From positions 1 through 26,703 of the forward strand of contig CAYUWG010000053.1 in assembly GCA_964448285.1 (NCBI GenBank): a stretch of DNA of 26,703 nt. Direction: 5' to 3'. A model generated the notes under the pieces. It worked only from the letters and a program-made list of their open reading frames with translations. It had not been told where the DNA came from and made no database searches. The position numbers and the translations under genes are program-made. The stretch is from CAYUWG01 sp964448285. GTDB taxonomy: Bacteria > Bacteroidota > Ignavibacteria > SZUA-365. Of this stretch, positions 8,131 to 16,651 are shown in pieces; position 1 is the first letter of the stretch; every line of letters begins with the position of its first letter.

Positions 8131-9867
8131 ATGGTTCGCGTCATCGCCTTCGCATCGATTCTTACAGCGCTCACAATAATTGGGGAGGGTATCGCACAAC
8201 CGATTCGCCCAACTCTCGCGGGGAACGCGGCGCTCTCGAACGGCGAGCTTCTTTCCACACTCAGGGATAACGGCCTGCTCAGCTTTCGTCTCGGCATCGC
8301 GGAACGAATCGGTGACGCACTCCTCGAACGCTACCATGAGCACGGATTTTATTTCACGCGCATCGATTCGCTTTCGATCGAAGCTTCACGCGACTCAACG
8401 TTCTATTCACTCTTCGTCGAATTGACTGAAGGTGCTCCCGTCACGCTCGGTGAATGTTCCGTGACGGGAAATTCCGCAATCGAAACCGTGAAGCTCTTCG
8501 ATGCAATGGAACTCAAGCGCGGCACCACGTTTTCGCAAGCATCGCTCAGCGCCGGCATCGCTTCCATCATCGCGCTGTATGAAAGACAGGGTTATCCGTT
8601 CGCATCAGTGACGGTCGATGATCTGAACCTCACGGATACGGAAGACGGACCTGCGATGAACGTTGCACTGCGGATCGATGAAGGGAGGTTGTTCACAGTC
8701 GATGAATTCACCATCGAAGGAAATACGCTCACACAGCCCGAGGTCATTACGCGCGAAACGCGCATCGCCGTCGGAGAAGTCTTTCACGCGGAGAAGGTCG
8801 CATCGATCCGACGGCGGCTTGAACGGTTAGGGTTTTTCTCCGGCGTTTCCGAACCGGATCTCTACGTTCGCGGTGATCGCGGCGGCTTGCTCATTCGTGT
8901 CGTTGAAGGACAAACGAATGTTTTCGACGGTGTGATCGGCTGGCAACCGGAGCGGCTCGGAGTTGAATCCGGATATCTCACCGGCTTGGTGAAGCTTTCC
9001 TTTCGCAACGTGTTCGGAACGGGAAGACGTTTTGACGCGCGATGGGAACGCGCGACGCGAGAGGTGAGCGAAATCGAGATCCGGTATTTAGAACCGTGGC
9101 TGTTCGGACAGCCGCTGAATCTCGGCGGCGGGTTCTTTCAGCGACAGCAGGATAGCGCTTACGTCCAGCGCATGTTCGACGCGAAAGCAACCGTGCTTGC
9201 GACGTCTTCGCTCAGTCTCAGCGCTCTTGTTCAACTTACCGAGGTCATACGCTCGCAGAATTCCATCATCGCGAGTCTTTCTTCGAGCAAAACCTTGAGC
9301 GGTGGATTGGAACTCCTGATCGACACACGGGACGACGTGTACAACCCGCGTTCCGGTCTGATGCTGCGGAACGGCTACTCTTTCGGCACGAAGCGAACGA
9401 CGCTTTCCGGCGCAGTGCAATCCGAGATCCTGCAGAAGCTCGAAGTGGACGCATCGTATTATCACGAATTCTTTCCCCGGCACGTCGCTGCGCTCGCGCT
9501 TCACGGAAGAGAGCTTCGCGGAAACGCTGCCGACCAAACGGACTTCTATCGCCTTGGCGGAGCGAACACGCTTCGAGGCTATCGCGAGGAACAGTTTTCG
9601 GGAACGCGGATCGCCTGGTTGAATTGCGAATACCGCTACAGCCTCGGTCGCCGCTCCTTCGCGTTTGCGTTCTTCGATCTGGGATATATTTTTCTTCCGG
9701 CAAACGAGGCAGCCTCCCGCGCTGAGTTCACCGCGGTGCAACATGGACTCGGAATCGGAGGTCGTTTGGAAACGGGACTCGGCGTCATCGGTGTCAGTTA
9801 TGCTTTGGGTGAAGGAGATTCTCTCACGAACGGGAAAGTCCATTTCGGATTGATCAATGAATTCTAA
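8131..9867 (+). CDS. Omp85-superfamily outer-membrane protein (BamA/TamA-like) with POTRA domains
   Basis: A 578-residue protein starting at ATG 8131, chosen because it begins directly with a signal peptide (MVRVIAFASILTALTIIGEG, likely cut after GIAQ); an upstream in-frame GTG at 8014 would add 39 residues with no sense as an export signal. After the signal come two or three POTRA-like repeats (for example FTVDEFTIEGNTLTQPEVIT), then a beta-barrel of the D15/Bac_surface_Ag type with the signature FYRLGGANTLRGYREEQ and a C-terminal phenylalanine (LINEF). It is shorter than BamA (about 800), closer to small TamA-like members, so its exact role in inserting or exporting outer-membrane proteins is open. 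It heads the eight-gene run and overlaps the next gene by 11 bases. Confidence 0.9.
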   Translation: MVRVIAFASILTALTIIGEGIAQPIRPTLAGNAALSNGELLSTLRDNGLLSFRLGIAERIGDALLERYHEHGFYFTRIDSLSIEASRDSTFYSLFVELTEGAPVTLGECSVTGNSAIETVKLFDAMELKRGTTFSQASLSAGIASIIALYERQGYPFASVTVDDLNLTDTEDGPAMNVALRIDEGRLFTVDEFTIEGNTLTQPEVITRETRIAVGEVFHAEKVASIRRRLERLGFFSGVSEPDLYVRGDRGGLLIRVVEGQTNVFDGVIGWQPERLGVESGYLTGLVKLSFRNVFGTGRRFDARWERATREVSEIEIRYLEPWLFGQPLNLGGGFFQRQQDSAYVQRMFDAKATVLATSSLSLSALVQLTEVIRSQNSIIASLSSSKTLSGGLELLIDTRDDVYNPRSGLMLRNGYSFGTKRTTLSGAVQSEILQKLEVDASYYHEFFPRHVAALALHGRELRGNAADQTDFYRLGGANTLRGYREEQFSGTRIAWLNCEYRYSLGRRSFAFAFFDLGYIFLPANEAASRAEFTAVQHGLGIGGRLETGLGVIGVSYALGEGDSLTNGKVHFGLINEF

Positions 9868-10732
9868 CGTGGCAATAGTTTCCGGCAGAGTGCGGCGCGC
9901 ATACGCGTTGCTTTCGCTCATGCGGCCGCTCAATGCCGTAATCACGTTCCTCGCCGTGTTCGCGGCGGGTACGATTGCGGGAGCGGGAGAGGAACACCTG
10001 CCGGTGTTGCTCTTCGCTGCCGCGGCAGGTGCGTTCCTCAGTTCCGCGGGCAACATTATCAACGACGTCTATGACGTGGAGATTGACCGTGTGAACAAAC
10101 CGCTGCGCGCTCTCGCGTCGGGCATCGTCAGGAAATCCTCAGCCTTGTGGTGGGGAGCTTGTTGCACACTGATTGGGTCACTCTTCACAGCGCTTGCGGG
10201 AATCCACCTACTCCCAATTGCAATCGCGAGCATCATAGTCATGTACGCCTATAGCGTTTCACTCAAGCGGTATCCGCTGATCGGCAACGTCGCCGTCGGA
10301 ATTCTCACCGGGACCGCATTCCTCTTTGGAGGCTATGCCGTTGGAAACATCGAAGCAGGTATCATCCCGGCGCTCTTCGCCTGCTTCTTCAACATCCCGC
10401 GTGAGATTTTGAAAGACGTGGAAGACATCGAAGGCGATAAAGCCGGGCGTATCAGGACGTTCCCTTTGGTGTATGGTGTTGAAGTGTCGATGCTTCTCAT
10501 TACAGGATTCTTCGGTCTCATCATCATCGGAACGTTTCTCCCATTTTGGCTGGGCGTTTATAACCTCACGTACCTGATACTCGTGTTCCTCGGCGTCGAT
10601 CTCGTGCTCGTTTACGTTGCAGTCACGATGTGGCGTACGCCGACGACGCAGGTCATCGGGAGACTCAATCATGTACTGAAGTACGACATGCTTATGGGAA
10701 TCAGCGCGATACTCATCGGTACGACGACATAA
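9857..10732 (+). CDS. UbiA-family prenyltransferase
   Basis: An integral-membrane enzyme that transfers an isoprenoid chain to an acceptor. The 291-residue protein has about eight or nine helices and both Mg-diphosphate motifs of the family: NDVYDVEID at 69-77 and DVEDIEGD at 187-194. Sequence around these (VNKPLRALASG; GRIRTFPLVYG) resembles the branch annotated in FCB bacteria as geranylgeranylglycerol-phosphate geranylgeranyltransferase-like, rather than UbiA or MenA proper; the acceptor cannot be fixed from sequence. The ATG at 9857 lies inside the end of the Omp85 gene (11-base overlap), suggesting translational coupling. Other quinone- or lipid-pathway genes are not adjacent. Confidence 0.92.
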   Translation: MNSNVAIVSGRVRRAYALLSLMRPLNAVITFLAVFAAGTIAGAGEEHLPVLLFAAAAGAFLSSAGNIINDVYDVEIDRVNKPLRALASGIVRKSSALWWGACCTLIGSLFTALAGIHLLPIAIASIIVMYAYSVSLKRYPLIGNVAVGILTGTAFLFGGYAVGNIEAGIIPALFACFFNIPREILKDVEDIEGDKAGRIRTFPLVYGVEVSMLLITGFFGLIIIGTFLPFWLGVYNLTYLILVFLGVDLVLVYVAVTMWRTPTTQVIGRLNHVLKYDMLMGISAILIGTTT

Positions 10733-10738
10733 CAACAA

Positions 10739-10945
10739 ATGGAAAGGACATTTTTGATAACGGTAGAAGACATCGAAAGAAAACAGCGCCGTTCGCGCTT
10801 CATCACACGCTTTATCATCGGGCTGCTACTACTCGGCCTTTGCATACTGGTCGGCTGGCTCATTTCATGGATCGGATACGAAGACCTTCACGATCCACAC
10901 AGTATGCTGTCATCTGTCTTGCATGACCGGCTTATCGCGACGTGA
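10739..10945 (+). CDS. Small single-span membrane protein, 68 aa
   Basis: I do not recognise a family. The product has a charged N-terminal 24 residues (VEDIERKQRRSR), one strong transmembrane helix (FIIGLLLLGLCILVGWLISW, about 28-47) and a short polar tail, so it should sit in the inner membrane with the basic end inside. It begins six bases after the UbiA stop and its last 23 bases overlap rnhB in another frame; the packing inside a co-directional run supports it being real. Codon use is like the neighbours. Function unknown. Confidence 0.65.
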   Translation: MERTFLITVEDIERKQRRSRFITRFIIGLLLLGLCILVGWLISWIGYEDLHDPHSMLSSVLHDRLIAT

Positions 10946-11564
10946 ACGCGCGCTTGTCGCCTCAGGCGTCGCTCGGTTCGCTGGTGTGGATGAAGCCGGG
11001 CGTGGCCCGCTTGCCGGCCCGGTCGTCGCTGCTGCGGTAATGTTCGCACCATCCATTCGCATCGAAGGCGTTCATGATTCCAAGCAGCTTACGGCGAATG
11101 AACGCGCGGAACTTGCCGAACGGATTCGCGCGAGTGCTGAATCCTGGGCTATCGGAGTTGCAGAACCGGAAGAGATCGATCGCGTGAACATCCTTCAGGC
11201 AAGTATCATTGCCATGCATCGCGCGATTGAAGCGCTCCAACCGCGTCCCGAACTTTTGCTCGTGGATGGAAATCAGTTCCATCATCCTGCGCTTCCGTTT
11301 GAAACGATCGTGCGCGGCGATGCGACGTGCTTCTCCATCGCCGCTGCCTCCATTCTTGCGAAAGAGCATCGCGACTGTATCATGACGCAGTTGGCCGTTG
11401 TCTATCCGCAGTATGATTTCGCGAGCAATAAAGGCTACCCGACGCCCGGACACATCGAAGCGATTCGTTTGCATGGCACGTCACCCGTTCACAGGCGTTC
11501 CTTTACCGTCAGGCAACTTTCGCCGCAGCTTGCTATCTTCGACCGGCATGAATTCGAATCTTGA
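10923..11564 (+). CDS. rnhB: Ribonuclease HII
   Basis: Cleaves the RNA strand of RNA-DNA hybrids and nicks at single ribonucleotides in DNA. The 213-residue product has the family fold and length. FAGVDEAGRGPLAGPVV carries catalytic D23 and E24; LLLVDGNQF carries D115 and RGDATCFSIAAASILAKEHRD carries D133, matching the four-acid DEDD site. The ATG at 10923 lies within the preceding 68-aa gene, with no obvious ribosome site, so translation is probably coupled. Its own 3' end overlaps yraN by 17 bases. Confidence 0.96.
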   Translation: MTGLSRRERALVASGVARFAGVDEAGRGPLAGPVVAAAVMFAPSIRIEGVHDSKQLTANERAELAERIRASAESWAIGVAEPEEIDRVNILQASIIAMHRAIEALQPRPELLLVDGNQFHHPALPFETIVRGDATCFSIAAASILAKEHRDCIMTQLAVVYPQYDFASNKGYPTPGHIEAIRLHGTSPVHRRSFTVRQLSPQLAIFDRHEFES

Positions 11565-11913
11565 AAAAGCCAAGCAGGGCGAAGACCTCGCCGCCGATTT
11601 CCTGGTTCGCGCCGGCTACACGATCCTCGCGCGCAATTACCGCATTGGGCACGGTGAGCTGGACATTATCGCAATGGATGGTGAGTATCTCGTGTTCGTC
11701 GAAGTGAAAACGCGCACGTCCGAACACTATGGACACCCGGCATACTCGATCACGCGCGGGAAGCAGCGCCAGCTCATCAGCCTCGCGGAGAAGTACATGT
11801 ATGAAAACGGTCACAACGACATGCCATGCCGCATGGACGTCGTGACGGTGGAATTCGAAGCGGGGAAGCCGGTCATCAATCATATTCAAAACGCATTCAC
11901 CTACATTCCCTGA
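11548..11913 (+). CDS. yraN: YraN/UPF0102 family endonuclease-like protein
   Basis: A 121-residue protein of the UPF0102 family, which has a PD-(D/E)xK nuclease-like fold and is very often found next to rnhB, as here. The start is ATG 11548 (MNSNLEKAKQGEDLAADFL), 17 bases inside the rnhB end; an ATG further upstream in frame (11398) would only translate rnhB sequence out of frame. Motifs: GEDLAADFLVRAGYTILARN, GHGELDIIAMDGEYLVFVEV followed by KTR, giving the expected E, D and ExK residues. The cellular role is not established; the pairing with RNase HII suggests nucleic-acid maintenance. Confidence 0.93.
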   Translation: MNSNLEKAKQGEDLAADFLVRAGYTILARNYRIGHGELDIIAMDGEYLVFVEVKTRTSEHYGHPAYSITRGKQRQLISLAEKYMYENGHNDMPCRMDVVTVEFEAGKPVINHIQNAFTYIP

Positions 11914-11914
11914 T

Positions 11915-12379
11915 ATGCCCGACTCCCTCGCATCCTGGCATCCGTTCATCGTGCATTTCGCCGTTGCGCTCACGATCGCGAGCGCCATGTTCGATATCCT
12001 CGATTTCTTCTTTCGCAATCCGAATTTCGAGCGAACGGGATTGTACCTCATGTTTCCGGCGGTGCCGTTTCTCGTTGCGGCTGTCTTCACGGGAAACTTT
12101 GCGGAGATACATTTTGCGGGGAGCGGCAAAGCATCCGTCATCGACCAGCACAAGACCTATGCGAACATCGCCCTTTGGGTCTTTACCGGAGCAACCTTCT
12201 GGCGCATCTTTCTCCATACGAAGCGGCGATACTTCGGCCTGCGAAAAATCGCGTACGTCTTCATCGTCACACTCGCAGCCGTCAGTGTTTTTCTCGCGGC
12301 AATGAAGGGAGGAAAGATCAGACACGGGAGCGAACAACCGATTTCACGGATTTACGATCAAACGTCGAGTTCACGATGA
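11915..12379 (+). CDS. DUF2231-type membrane protein
   Basis: A 154-residue protein with four predicted helices. The N-terminus WHPFIVHFAVALTIASAMFD and the conserved histidine in DQHKTYANIALWVF are the features of DUF2231, a haem-or-redox-suspected family of inner-membrane proteins whose function is not established. It starts one base after the yraN stop. Its TGA overlaps the next gene's ATG as ATGA (12376-12379), a classic coupling arrangement. The last 25 residues are polar and unremarkable. Confidence 0.8.
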   Translation: MPDSLASWHPFIVHFAVALTIASAMFDILDFFFRNPNFERTGLYLMFPAVPFLVAAVFTGNFAEIHFAGSGKASVIDQHKTYANIALWVFTGATFWRIFLHTKRRYFGLRKIAYVFIVTLAAVSVFLAAMKGGKIRHGSEQPISRIYDQTSSSR

Positions 12380-14544
12380 GACGATACTTCCTTACGACAC
12401 TTGTCTTTTTTCAGACGGCATGTTTTGCACAAGGCTGGGAATGGCAAAATCCGCTCCCCCACGGTAACCTCATCAACGATATCCTCATGATGGATTGGAA
12501 CGCCGTCGTTGCCGTTTGCGATAACGGTTTCCTTCTTCGCTCATGGGACGGGGGAAAGACGTGGCTCACGACAAGCGTCGGAATGAAAAATCATTCGAAA
12601 ATTCTGTCACTCTACCCGGGAGAGCTTCTCGTTGCCAGCAATCAGGAAGCGATCTATCGCACGACGGATTTTGGCGAAACCTGGACAACCGTCTATGACC
12701 GGACGACGCAATCCCTCACGTTCGCCGACGTGATAAAACTTGGCGATGACCACGTTCTCGCAACGCTCGGAGGGAATCGTATTCTGGAATCGACCGACCG
12801 AGGCATTACATGGACACAAGTATTCCTTCAGTTGCAAGGCAGCGAAACGATCCGTTCGGTTGCTGCACGCTCAGCTTCCGATTGGTTCGTCATCACGAAT
12901 CGCAATGTCTATCACTCGACCGACGCCGGTGTCCTTTGGACCATCGAACCGACCTACGTTGCTCGCGGTTTGCAGAAGCTCGTCTTCTTCGATACGTCAT
13001 ATGGCTATCAACTCCGCGAGGGACAGGTGCTGCAAACGAAAGACGGCGGGGCGTCGTGGATGGAAATGAACGTATTCGGATTCGACATCAACGTGGACAT
13101 CGCGGTGCAGGGGAACACGATCTATACGTTGAGTGCGGGCAAATTCATCGTCAACAAGTCCACCGATGACGGTGTGACATGGAACATCAGCCTCCCCGGT
13201 ACCGCCTTCTCCGAAGCGTATCCATCGGCGATATCGTTCATCAGTCCCGACCGCGGCGTCATTGCCGGTGAAGGCGGGCGAGTCCTTCGCACGGACGATG
13301 GGGGGATCACATGGTCGATCACGCACGGTCTCGGTTACCTTGGCCCGATTGCGGACATGTACTTCATATCATCGCAGGTCGGCTTCGCGCTATCGTATTC
13401 CGAGACGCTGCTTCTGACGACGAACGGCGGCAGACGCTGGGATGAATCGATTCCGACGCCGGGATATTCTTTACGCGAGATGCACTTCTTCAACGACCGT
13501 GAAGGATTCGCCGTCGGTCTGGATGCGCGATATATCAGCAGGGTGTTTTACACGTCCGACCGGGGGAGAACATGGGTTCCGCGCGGAGTGCTTCCGATCG
13601 TGCAGGATATTTTTCGGAACGTCCAGCCGCAAGGTATTCTCGCCATCTCGTCGGATACCGTGTTCGTTCCTGTCAGCTACGGTGACGTTTATCGTTCCGT
13701 CAACGGCGGTGAAACATGGGACTCGCTTCTCGTGAGTATCGAACTCACATCGCAATGGTATTCCGGATTGAAGATGATTCATTTTCCTCCGTCGCACATC
13801 ATCCACGTTTCCGCTGACGGGATTTCATCATCGACGGATATGGGCAACTCGTGGACGTATTACCGCTCCGCGCAGGGACGTTTCCTCACGCAACCCCATT
13901 TTTTCTCGAAGACGGAAGGCGCCGCGCTCCTCTCCGGTTCCCCTTCCTTCACGACGGACGGCGGAAAGTCATGGTCCATCGGTTCGCCGGGCGGACTTCA
14001 ACTCCTCTGGTTCTTCGACAGGCAACGCGGCATGGCGTTCTATACGCGATACAAGGGCGAAGAGATTGGCAACGTGATGCACACATGGGACGGCGGAGCA
14101 ACGTGGACGGAATACACTACGCGCGAGAGGCCGACGTTTACCGATTGGGTTATGATCAGTCCGGATGAAGGTTGGGCGTTCGGCCAGGGAGGAATGATTC
14201 GCCACACGAAAAATGGAGGAGTCACTTCTGTTCGAAATGAACGCACGATTGCGGACGGCTTTCATCTCGGCGCGCCTTATCCGAATCCCTTTTCTGCCGC
14301 GCAGCATGGAGTCCTCTCGATCCCGTTCATGATCGGTGGCACACATGCGCAGCGCGTGAAGCTCGATCTCTACACAACGCTTGGGACACACGTCACAACA
14401 CTTCTCAATCGGGCTTTGGAACCGGGAAGTCACGTCGTGACAGCCGATGCGTCGCGGCTATACGGTTTGCCGGCGGGTACTTACTTCCTGCGCGCGGAAA
14501 GCGGCGGCACGATAACAACCATTCAACTCATCATTGTTCGATAA
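12376..14544 (+). CDS. Exported Asp-box/YCF48-like beta-propeller protein with T9SS sorting tail
   Basis: A 722-residue exported protein. The start at 12376 is set by the ATGA overlap and by the signal peptide (MRRYFLTTLVFFQTACFA, cut near AQG). The body contains 14 copies of a T-D-x-G-x-T-W type motif (SWDGGKTW, TTDFGETW, STDRGITW, TKDGGASW, STDDGVTW and so on), spaced about 40-50 residues, as in YCF48/BNR-like propellers; this suggests two stacked propellers. From about residue 625, GAPYPNPFSA begins a Por-type C-terminal sorting domain (VKLDLYTTLG, LPAGTYFLRA), the signal for export by the type IX system and attachment at the cell surface. No glycosidase catalytic motif is visible, so a binding or scaffold role is more likely than an enzymatic one. 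Confidence 0.88.
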   Translation: MRRYFLTTLVFFQTACFAQGWEWQNPLPHGNLINDILMMDWNAVVAVCDNGFLLRSWDGGKTWLTTSVGMKNHSKILSLYPGELLVASNQEAIYRTTDFGETWTTVYDRTTQSLTFADVIKLGDDHVLATLGGNRILESTDRGITWTQVFLQLQGSETIRSVAARSASDWFVITNRNVYHSTDAGVLWTIEPTYVARGLQKLVFFDTSYGYQLREGQVLQTKDGGASWMEMNVFGFDINVDIAVQGNTIYTLSAGKFIVNKSTDDGVTWNISLPGTAFSEAYPSAISFISPDRGVIAGEGGRVLRTDDGGITWSITHGLGYLGPIADMYFISSQVGFALSYSETLLLTTNGGRRWDESIPTPGYSLREMHFFNDREGFAVGLDARYISRVFYTSDRGRTWVPRGVLPIVQDIFRNVQPQGILAISSDTVFVPVSYGDVYRSVNGGETWDSLLVSIELTSQWYSGLKMIHFPPSHIIHVSADGISSSTDMGNSWTYYRSAQGRFLTQPHFFSKTEGAALLSGSPSFTTDGGKSWSIGSPGGLQLLWFFDRQRGMAFYTRYKGEEIGNVMHTWDGGATWTEYTTRERPTFTDWVMISPDEGWAFGQGGMIRHTKNGGVTSVRNERTIADGFHLGAPYPNPFSAAQHGVLSIPFMIGGTHAQRVKLDLYTTLGTHVTTLLNRALEPGSHVVTADASRLYGLPAGTYFLRAESGGTITTIQLIIVR

Positions 14545-14556
14545 GAAAGGAATCAC

Positions 14557-14934
14557 ATGAGCGAGAACACAAAACCGGAACAAGGAACGATCGTCTGGAC
14601 GGACCTCACGGTTGAGAACGCGGAGGCAGTCCGGGATTTTTACGCGGCGGTTGCCGGATGGACACCGCAACCGGTGAGCATGGGGGACTACGATGATTAC
14701 AGCATGTGTACGGCGTCAGGCGCCGGTTCGGCTGGCATCTGCCACGCACGCGGCGTCAATGCCAACATCCCTCCGCAGTGGCTCGTGTATATCACTGTTG
14801 AAGACTTAGACGCGAGCATCGAGCGCTGCAAAGAGCTTGGTGGTGAAGTGGTGGATGGACCGCGAAAGCTTGGGAACAACCGCTTCTGCGTCATACGCGA
14901 TCCAGCCGGTGCGGTCGCGGGATTGTATGAGTAG
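14557..14934 (+). CDS. VOC (glyoxalase/bleomycin-resistance fold) family protein
   Basis: A 125-residue protein with one to two beta-alpha-beta-beta-beta modules: VWTDLTVENAEAVRDFYAAV at the start, then VYITVEDLDASIERCKELGG and the ending IRDPAGAVAGLYE. These are the landmarks of the VOC superfamily. Members bind a divalent metal and act on small molecules or bind drugs; no substrate can be assigned. The ribosome site AAGGA five bases before ATG 14557 is good. It is the last gene of the plus-strand run and is followed by a terminator. Confidence 0.88.
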   Translation: MSENTKPEQGTIVWTDLTVENAEAVRDFYAAVAGWTPQPVSMGDYDDYSMCTASGAGSAGICHARGVNANIPPQWLVYITVEDLDASIERCKELGGEVVDGPRKLGNNRFCVIRDPAGAVAGLYE

Positions 14935-14951
14935 TTCATTGCAATGGAAAT

Positions 14952-14986
14952 AAAAATAGCCCCGATGAATCACCGGGGCTTTTTTC
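14952..14986. terminator. Bidirectional rho-independent terminator
   Basis: A perfect 7-bp stem, AGCCCCG (14958-14964) with CGGGGCT (14974-14980), and a 9-base loop. It is preceded by AAAAAT (14952-14957) and followed by five T (14981-14985), so it gives a U-tract in both directions. It lies between the VOC gene (+) and the htrA gene (-), and fits as the shared end of both transcription units. Confidence 0.88.
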
Positions 14987-15001
14987 TGAGAGAACATCAA
15001 C

Positions 15002-16513
15002 TCAGGACGCAGGTCCTTCAATGGGAATGAAAGCCGTGTCGCCATTATCCGTTTGAACACGCAGAAGAACCGATTCACCCGGGCCCAGCGCGTTGATGAT
15101 CTTCTTCAAATCTCCTACGCTTTCAATCTTCAGCACCGTGCCGCCCTTGCGTGCTTCGAAGATCACGACGTTCGGTCGCAGGTTGTTTTCGAAAGCAGGC
15201 GAGAACTGCTTGACGTCGGTGACGAGCACGCCGGTCGTTCGATCGAATTTCTTCCTTGCGTCTGAGTCCAATCCCTGGACGGTGAATCCAGCTTTCTCGA
15301 ACGTGAGCGTTGTGCGCGCATCCGAGGCATCCGATTTCTTTCCATCATCTGCCGATGACAACTTTTCGGCTTCGCCATCCTTGCCTTTCAGCTTGACCTG
15401 TTTATCGATGTACTTTCCATCGCGCCAGATTTTCAATTTCACGATGTCGCCGGGCTGATGCATTCCGACGCGTGCCTGCAACTGGCTCGCACTCATCACT
15501 TCTTTGCCGTCCACTTCAACGATCACGTCGCCGTCCTTAACGCCGGCGGCTTCTCCGGCTCCGTCTTCAACGAGGTTTTCGACGAGCACACCCCTGAAGC
15601 GATCCAACCCAAGTGCTTTGGCTTTCTTCGCGTCCATGTCGGAAATGCGGATGCCGATATACCCGCGAACGAACTTCCCTTCTTTGATGATGACGTTTGC
15701 CACGGTCTGCGCAAGGTTGATCGGGACGGCGAAACCGTAGCCGATGGAGCGACCGGTGTTGGACGCGATCGCGGTGTTCACGCCAATCACTTGCCCGAAG
15801 AGATTCACGAGGGCGCCGCCGCTGTTGCCGGGATTGATTGCCGCGTCAGTCTGGATGAAGTTCTCGATTCCCAGTCCGTCGCCGGAACGAATGATTCCGA
15901 TGTTCCGGCTGATGGCGCTGACGATGCCGGCGGTGACCGTGGAAGTCAGGCCGAGCGGATTGCCGACGGCGATCACCCACTCGCCGACCTTCACGTCGTC
16001 GGAGTTACCCATCGAAGCGGGCTTGAGATCACTCACATCGATCTTGATGACGGCGATGTCCGTGTTTTCATCCTGCCCGACAAGGGTGGCGTTGAACTCA
16101 CGCGAGTCGTTCAGCGTGACGCGGATTCCGTCGTCCTTCGCGCCTTCTACAACGTGCTTGTTCGTGAGGATGTACCCGTCCTGCGTAAGGATGATTCCCG
16201 AACCGGAACCTTGCGTCTCGCGCGGTCCGTCGGGAATGTTGAAGAAGTCGTGAAAAGGCGTCCGGTTCGCGGACGTTCTCGCAGTGACCGTGATGAACAC
16301 GACGGACGGCGTGACGGTCGATGATACTTTCGTAAACGTTTCGTTGAGACTCAGAACGTCCGCTGAGGGAGTGAAGGGGGGAGTCGTGTTGAATTCGACG
16401 TTCGGGCCGGCGAGCGACAACGAGATCCCGCTGAAGCTTGAGACGACGATGGCTCCGAAGATAATGCCGACGCTGATCAGAGAGATGGCAGCGAGGACTG
16501 TGCGTTTAGACAT
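15002..16513 (-). CDS. htrA: Periplasmic serine protease HtrA/DegP-like
   Basis: An envelope quality-control protease/chaperone of the Do/DegQ family, 503 residues. A single N-terminal hydrophobic segment (ISLISVGIIFGAIVVSSF, about 10-28) serves as signal or anchor. The catalytic triad is intact: H120 in TNKHVV, D152 in NTDIAV and S231 in GNSGG. PDZ1 spans about 275-375 (GYIGIRISDMDAKKAKALGL to the WRDGKYIDK strand). A linker rich in Ser, Asp and Lys leads to a weaker second PDZ at about 410-500 (TGVLVTDVKQFSPAFENNLR). The ribosome site is strong: GGAGG at 16522-16526, eight bases before the ATG. Regulation may come from a promoter between recO and htrA. Confidence 0.94.
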   Translation of the reverse strand: MSKRTVLAAISLISVGIIFGAIVVSSFSGISLSLAGPNVEFNTTPPFTPSADVLSLNETFTKVSSTVTPSVVFITVTARTSANRTPFHDFFNIPDGPRETQGSGSGIILTQDGYILTNKHVVEGAKDDGIRVTLNDSREFNATLVGQDENTDIAVIKIDVSDLKPASMGNSDDVKVGEWVIAVGNPLGLTSTVTAGIVSAISRNIGIIRSGDGLGIENFIQTDAAINPGNSGGALVNLFGQVIGVNTAIASNTGRSIGYGFAVPINLAQTVANVIIKEGKFVRGYIGIRISDMDAKKAKALGLDRFRGVLVENLVEDGAGEAAGVKDGDVIVEVDGKEVMSASQLQARVGMHQPGDIVKLKIWRDGKYIDKQVKLKGKDGEAEKLSSADDGKKSDASDARTTLTFEKAGFTVQGLDSDARKKFDRTTGVLVTDVKQFSPAFENNLRPNVVIFEARKGGTVLKIESVGDLKKIINALGPGESVLLRVQTDNGDTAFIPIEGPAS

Positions 16514-16521
16514 GTTCGTAA

Positions 16522-16526
16522 CCTCC
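16522..16526 (-). promoter_or_regulatory. Shine-Dalgarno site of htrA
   Basis: On the minus strand GGAGG lies eight bases before the ATG at 16511-16513. It is a much stronger site than most in this window, where many genes rely on overlap or lack a visible site, and it fixes the htrA start. Confidence 0.7.
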
Positions 16527-16621
16527 AGTGATGTTGTTCATGATTTTTTCTTCGTTTCTTTCTTTAAAACCAGGCATAAGTTCCAACAATCCCATGGGTA
16601 AAAAAATGCCACACGGGATCA

Positions 16622-16651
16622 CAAAAATACAAACGCGGCGGCGGTCTCAAT
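16622..16651 (-). promoter_or_regulatory. Candidate Bacteroidota-type promoter for htrA
   Basis: On the minus strand TATTTTTG (16622-16629) fits the -7 consensus TAnnTTTG exactly. ATTG (16648-16651), 18 bases upstream, is a 3/4 match to the -33 element TTTG and overlaps the recO stop. It would give htrA an approximately 100-base 5' leader and a transcript independent of recO. Based only on pattern match; short motifs of this kind occur by chance. Confidence 0.35.

Noticed and set aside
9088..10062. 324-residue minus-strand open frame
   Set aside because: It lies opposite the Omp85 and UbiA genes, both with clear family motifs, and its own product has no recognisable features.
15458..16324. 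288-residue plus-strand open frame
   Set aside because: It is the complement of the htrA catalytic and PDZ1 region; its Asp/Val/His-rich product is the usual reverse-frame shadow.
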